Below, one piece after another: positions 20,790 through 22,815 of a stretch of 22,815 nt of DNA. The DNA comes from a virus. A model generated the notes under the pieces. The model saw only the letters and a list, made by a program, of their open reading frames with translations. It was not told the DNA's origin and did not search any database. Every line of letters begins with the position of its first letter. Positions within the stretch are counted from its first letter, which is position 1. Made by a program: the position numbers and the translations under genes. Location: positions 1 through 22,815 of IMG/VR virus record IMGVR_UViG_3300049997_000003. The stretch is one strand, 5' to 3'.

Positions 20790-22815
20790 TGGGCGGTCCT
20801 TGGGAAGATTTCGGCACTCCGCAGGCGGGCAGCAGTGGGCCGTGGAATGACTTTGCGGCTCCGGCCGCCCAGGAACAGCCGGCATCCGTAGTCGCGGCAT
20901 TCGATCCAAGCCAAACTACACCACGAACCGATGTGCAGAAGGATGCGAGCGCGCGCCTTGCTCAACACCCGACGCTCGACCGCTTCATGACGGGGTTAGT
21001 TCAACCGCTCATCGGCGGGACGCAGCTCGTCGCACATGCTCTCCCAGGCGTTGATACATCCGGCCCAGACCTTGCGGCACACAACGCTGCTCTGTCGCAG
21101 AGGCAGGCGGCAACAAACGCCGGACTAAAGGAGAACGACACCGATTGGGTGAACATCGCTGGTAACGTTGCCAGCCCTATCAACTACCTGCCCGGCGTGG
21201 GTGCGGTAGCTCGTGGTGTAGGCGCAGCGACCGGTATCGGTGCGCGTATCGCAGGGAACACCGTGGCGCGTGGTGTACTCCAAGGCGCGGAGATGGCGGC
21301 CTACCAACCTGTTGACGTAAAACCTGAAGAGTCTTTCGCCAGCGAGAAGGGTAAACAGATCGGAATTGGCGCTGGAACTGGCGCCATCGCCGCCCCCGTC
21401 ATTAGCGCGATTGGAAGCGTGGTTAAGCCAGCCATCAACCCGTCCGCCGAAAAGCTCATGGCCGAGGGGGTGAAACCAACTGTTGGCCAGATACTCGACA
21501 AGACGGGCGTGGTCGGTTCGAACATCAGGCGGGTTGAGGATGTGGCGGCGAAGATGCCCATCGTTGGCGCATGGGTGCGCGCGGCACAGGAGTACGGAGT
21601 TGATACATTCAACATCGCTGCGGCGAACCGCGCGCTGAAACCTATCGGTGAGACCGTCAACAAGGGTACAAAGGCTGGACACGACCTGATAACCCATGTT
21701 GAGGACAAGCTTTCGAATGCCTACAATGCGGTACACCCGCACATTTCTGCCGGAATAGATCAGGGGCTTGTGCACGACCTCGGCACCATTGCAAATGCGT
21801 CACGCACCATGCCAGCCGCGCAGCGCGATCAACTCCAGGCCATCATTGACACGCAGATCACAGAGAAGTTTGCGACGGCAGGCGGCAGAGCAGACGGGAA
21901 GACAATCCAGGGAATGACCTCTGAACTTGGCCGCATGTCAGCCGGCTATGCTGGGGATCAGAGTTTTGACACGCGTACCCTTGGGCACGCCTTGAACGAT
22001 GTCCGCGACGCGCTCAGCGCTGCGTTGGAGCGCCAGAACCCAGCACATGCCCCCGTTCTCAAGAACATAAACGAAGGATGGTCGAACTTTGTCAGGATGC
22101 GGACAGCGGCCAGCAGCACGGCGTCACAGGCGCGACAGGGTGTGTTTTCTCCGACGCAACTCGGCATGGCCACCCGCCGCATGGACAAATCAGTTGGTAA
22201 GGGAGCCTCCGCACGTGGGACCGCCCTCATGCAAGACTTGGCGGAGGCAGGCCGCAACGTCCTCCCCTCGACGTTGGCGGACAGTGGAACACCCGAAAGG
22301 CTCATGACCGGAGCACTGCCAGAGCTTCTGTTCCATGGCGCAGGGGCGAGCACGCTTGGGATTGGGCACATTCTTACCGCCGCCGCGCTGCCTCTACTCT
22401 ACACAAAGACGGGGCAAGCCGCCGCGCGCGCCGCGTTCGCATCCCGGCCATCTGGCGCTCAACACGTTCGCGACATCATCAAACGCTATGCCCCATCGGC
22501 GGCGGCACGGCTTCAACTTCTCAATCAGGACACACCATCTCATAAGAAGCCTGTTGAGGTGGGGACAACCGGCGTTCTGAAGGACAGGCTGGCTGGCACT
22601 GCTGTAGGCTCGGCAACAGAGGCGATGGCTTATCCTACAATCAAAGCCATTAAGGACGTAGAAAATGCGGTGAATAGTGCTCAGACTATCATGGGTGAGC
22701 CACAGCAGCCGAATCCCCCTATGACGTTCAAGAATGGCGGGCATGTTCACCCGTCCTTTTTGCCTCATGGGGCGAGGAAGGCGTCTGATGGTCATCACTA
22801 TATCTCAGACCCATC
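20789..22815 (+). CDS. Second large internal virion/ejection protein, 3'-partial
   Basis: Reading from ATG 20789, which overlaps the previous stop (TAATG), the frame has no stop to the window end, giving at least 675 codons. GGGAGG at 20773-20778 is its ribosome-binding site. The N-terminus has two GPWxDF elements (GPWEDF 3-8, GPWNDF 17-22), seen in phage virion proteins. Gly/Ala-rich hydrophobic stretches (about 122-173, 191-216 and 511-538) could insert in membranes. Between them are amphipathic helical segments (DLGTIANASRTMPAAQRDQL, LGHALNDVRDALSAALERQ). Near the visible end are FKNGGHVHPSFLP and ARKASDGHHYISDP; the latter resembles a C-terminal signature of such proteins, so little may be missing. 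It likely acts in genome delivery with the giant protein upstream. Confidence 0.75.
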   Translation, partial: MGGPWEDFGTPQAGSSGPWNDFAAPAAQEQPASVVAAFDPSQTTPRTDVQKDASARLAQHPTLDRFMTGLVQPLIGGTQLVAHALPGVDTSGPDLAAHNAALSQRQAATNAGLKENDTDWVNIAGNVASPINYLPGVGAVARGVGAATGIGARIAGNTVARGVLQGAEMAAYQPVDVKPEESFASEKGKQIGIGAGTGAIAAPVISAIGSVVKPAINPSAEKLMAEGVKPTVGQILDKTGVVGSNIRRVEDVAAKMPIVGAWVRAAQEYGVDTFNIAAANRALKPIGETVNKGTKAGHDLITHVEDKLSNAYNAVHPHISAGIDQGLVHDLGTIANASRTMPAAQRDQLQAIIDTQITEKFATAGGRADGKTIQGMTSELGRMSAGYAGDQSFDTRTLGHALNDVRDALSAALERQNPAHAPVLKNINEGWSNFVRMRTAASSTASQARQGVFSPTQLGMATRRMDKSVGKGASARGTALMQDLAEAGRNVLPSTLADSGTPERLMTGALPELLFHGAGASTLGIGHILTAAALPLLYTKTGQAAARAAFASRPSGAQHVRDIIKRYAPSAAARLQLLNQDTPSHKKPVEVGTTGVLKDRLAGTAVGSATEAMAYPTIKAIKDVENAVNSAQTIMGEPQQPNPPMTFKNGGHVHPSFLPHGARKASDGHHYISDP

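Noticed and set aside
20193-20909. Minus-strand frame of 238 codons spanning the end of the giant gene
   Set aside because: It crosses the junction of two well-supported plus-strand genes and shows no domain-like pattern.
21125-21775. Minus-strand frames of 216 and 135 codons near the right edge
   Set aside because: Both lie opposite the open plus-strand frame 20789-22815, which has a ribosome-binding site, stop/start coupling and phage-typical motifs.
1-22815. Search for tRNA genes, integrase sites, transposase, reverse transcriptase or anti-defence genes
   Set aside because: No cloverleaf-like sequence, no recombinase or reverse-transcriptase motifs and no known defence or anti-defence domain was seen; essentially all sequence is taken up by structural genes.

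Overview
This window is a stretch of a tailed-phage genome (a free phage, a prophage or an uncultivated viral contig cannot be told apart from sequence alone). Every credible gene lies on the + strand and spacing is tight, with several TGATG or TAATG stop/start overlaps. The content is a virion-assembly cassette of a short-tailed (podovirus-type) phage: portal, scaffold, capsid proteins, two thin-tail adaptor-like proteins, a nozzle-like protein and two very large ejection-type proteins. There is no tape measure, sheath or tail-tube gene. Moderately high GC and resemblance to proteins I associate with phages of Alphaproteobacteria suggest such a host, but this is a weak inference. Terminase, replication, lysis and integration genes are not in the window.

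Head module (1-6797). The portal gene enters from the left edge and lacks its true start. A proline/glycine-rich basic protein follows, then a good intrinsic terminator at 2642-2678. After it come a small coiled protein, a phage GroES-like co-chaperonin, a coiled-coil acidic scaffold candidate, a conserved protein of unknown function, a probable capsid decoration protein and the major capsid protein. No prohead protease is recognisable between portal and capsid.

Accessory structural module (6798-10812). Two tandem paralogous beta-helix proteins follow the capsid gene; the second may start at an ATT codon. Next are small proteins, including an overlapping pair in different frames that may be one gene joined by +1 frameshifting or split by an indel, and three more small structural proteins.

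Tail module (10812-15531). This holds a head-tail adaptor-like protein, a four-cysteine zinc-ribbon protein, a second adaptor-like protein, a 681-residue nozzle-like protein, a small beta protein and a Met/Gly-rich protein.

Ejection module (15556-22815). A GNAT-family acetyltransferase precedes a 1567-residue protein with two arrays of six 12-residue repeats and a lysozyme-like segment. A second large gene opens at 20789 and stays open to the right edge (at least 675 codons). These two look like internal virion proteins delivered with the DNA.

I see no defence system, CRISPR array, tRNA or insertion sequence. The points most worth checking are the possible ATT start, the split or frameshifted gene pair, the palindrome/hairpin around the ribosome-binding site after the capsid gene, the matched 36-bp repeat arrays, and a Lys/Arg-Gly-Gly-rich short motif that recurs in at least five different proteins.
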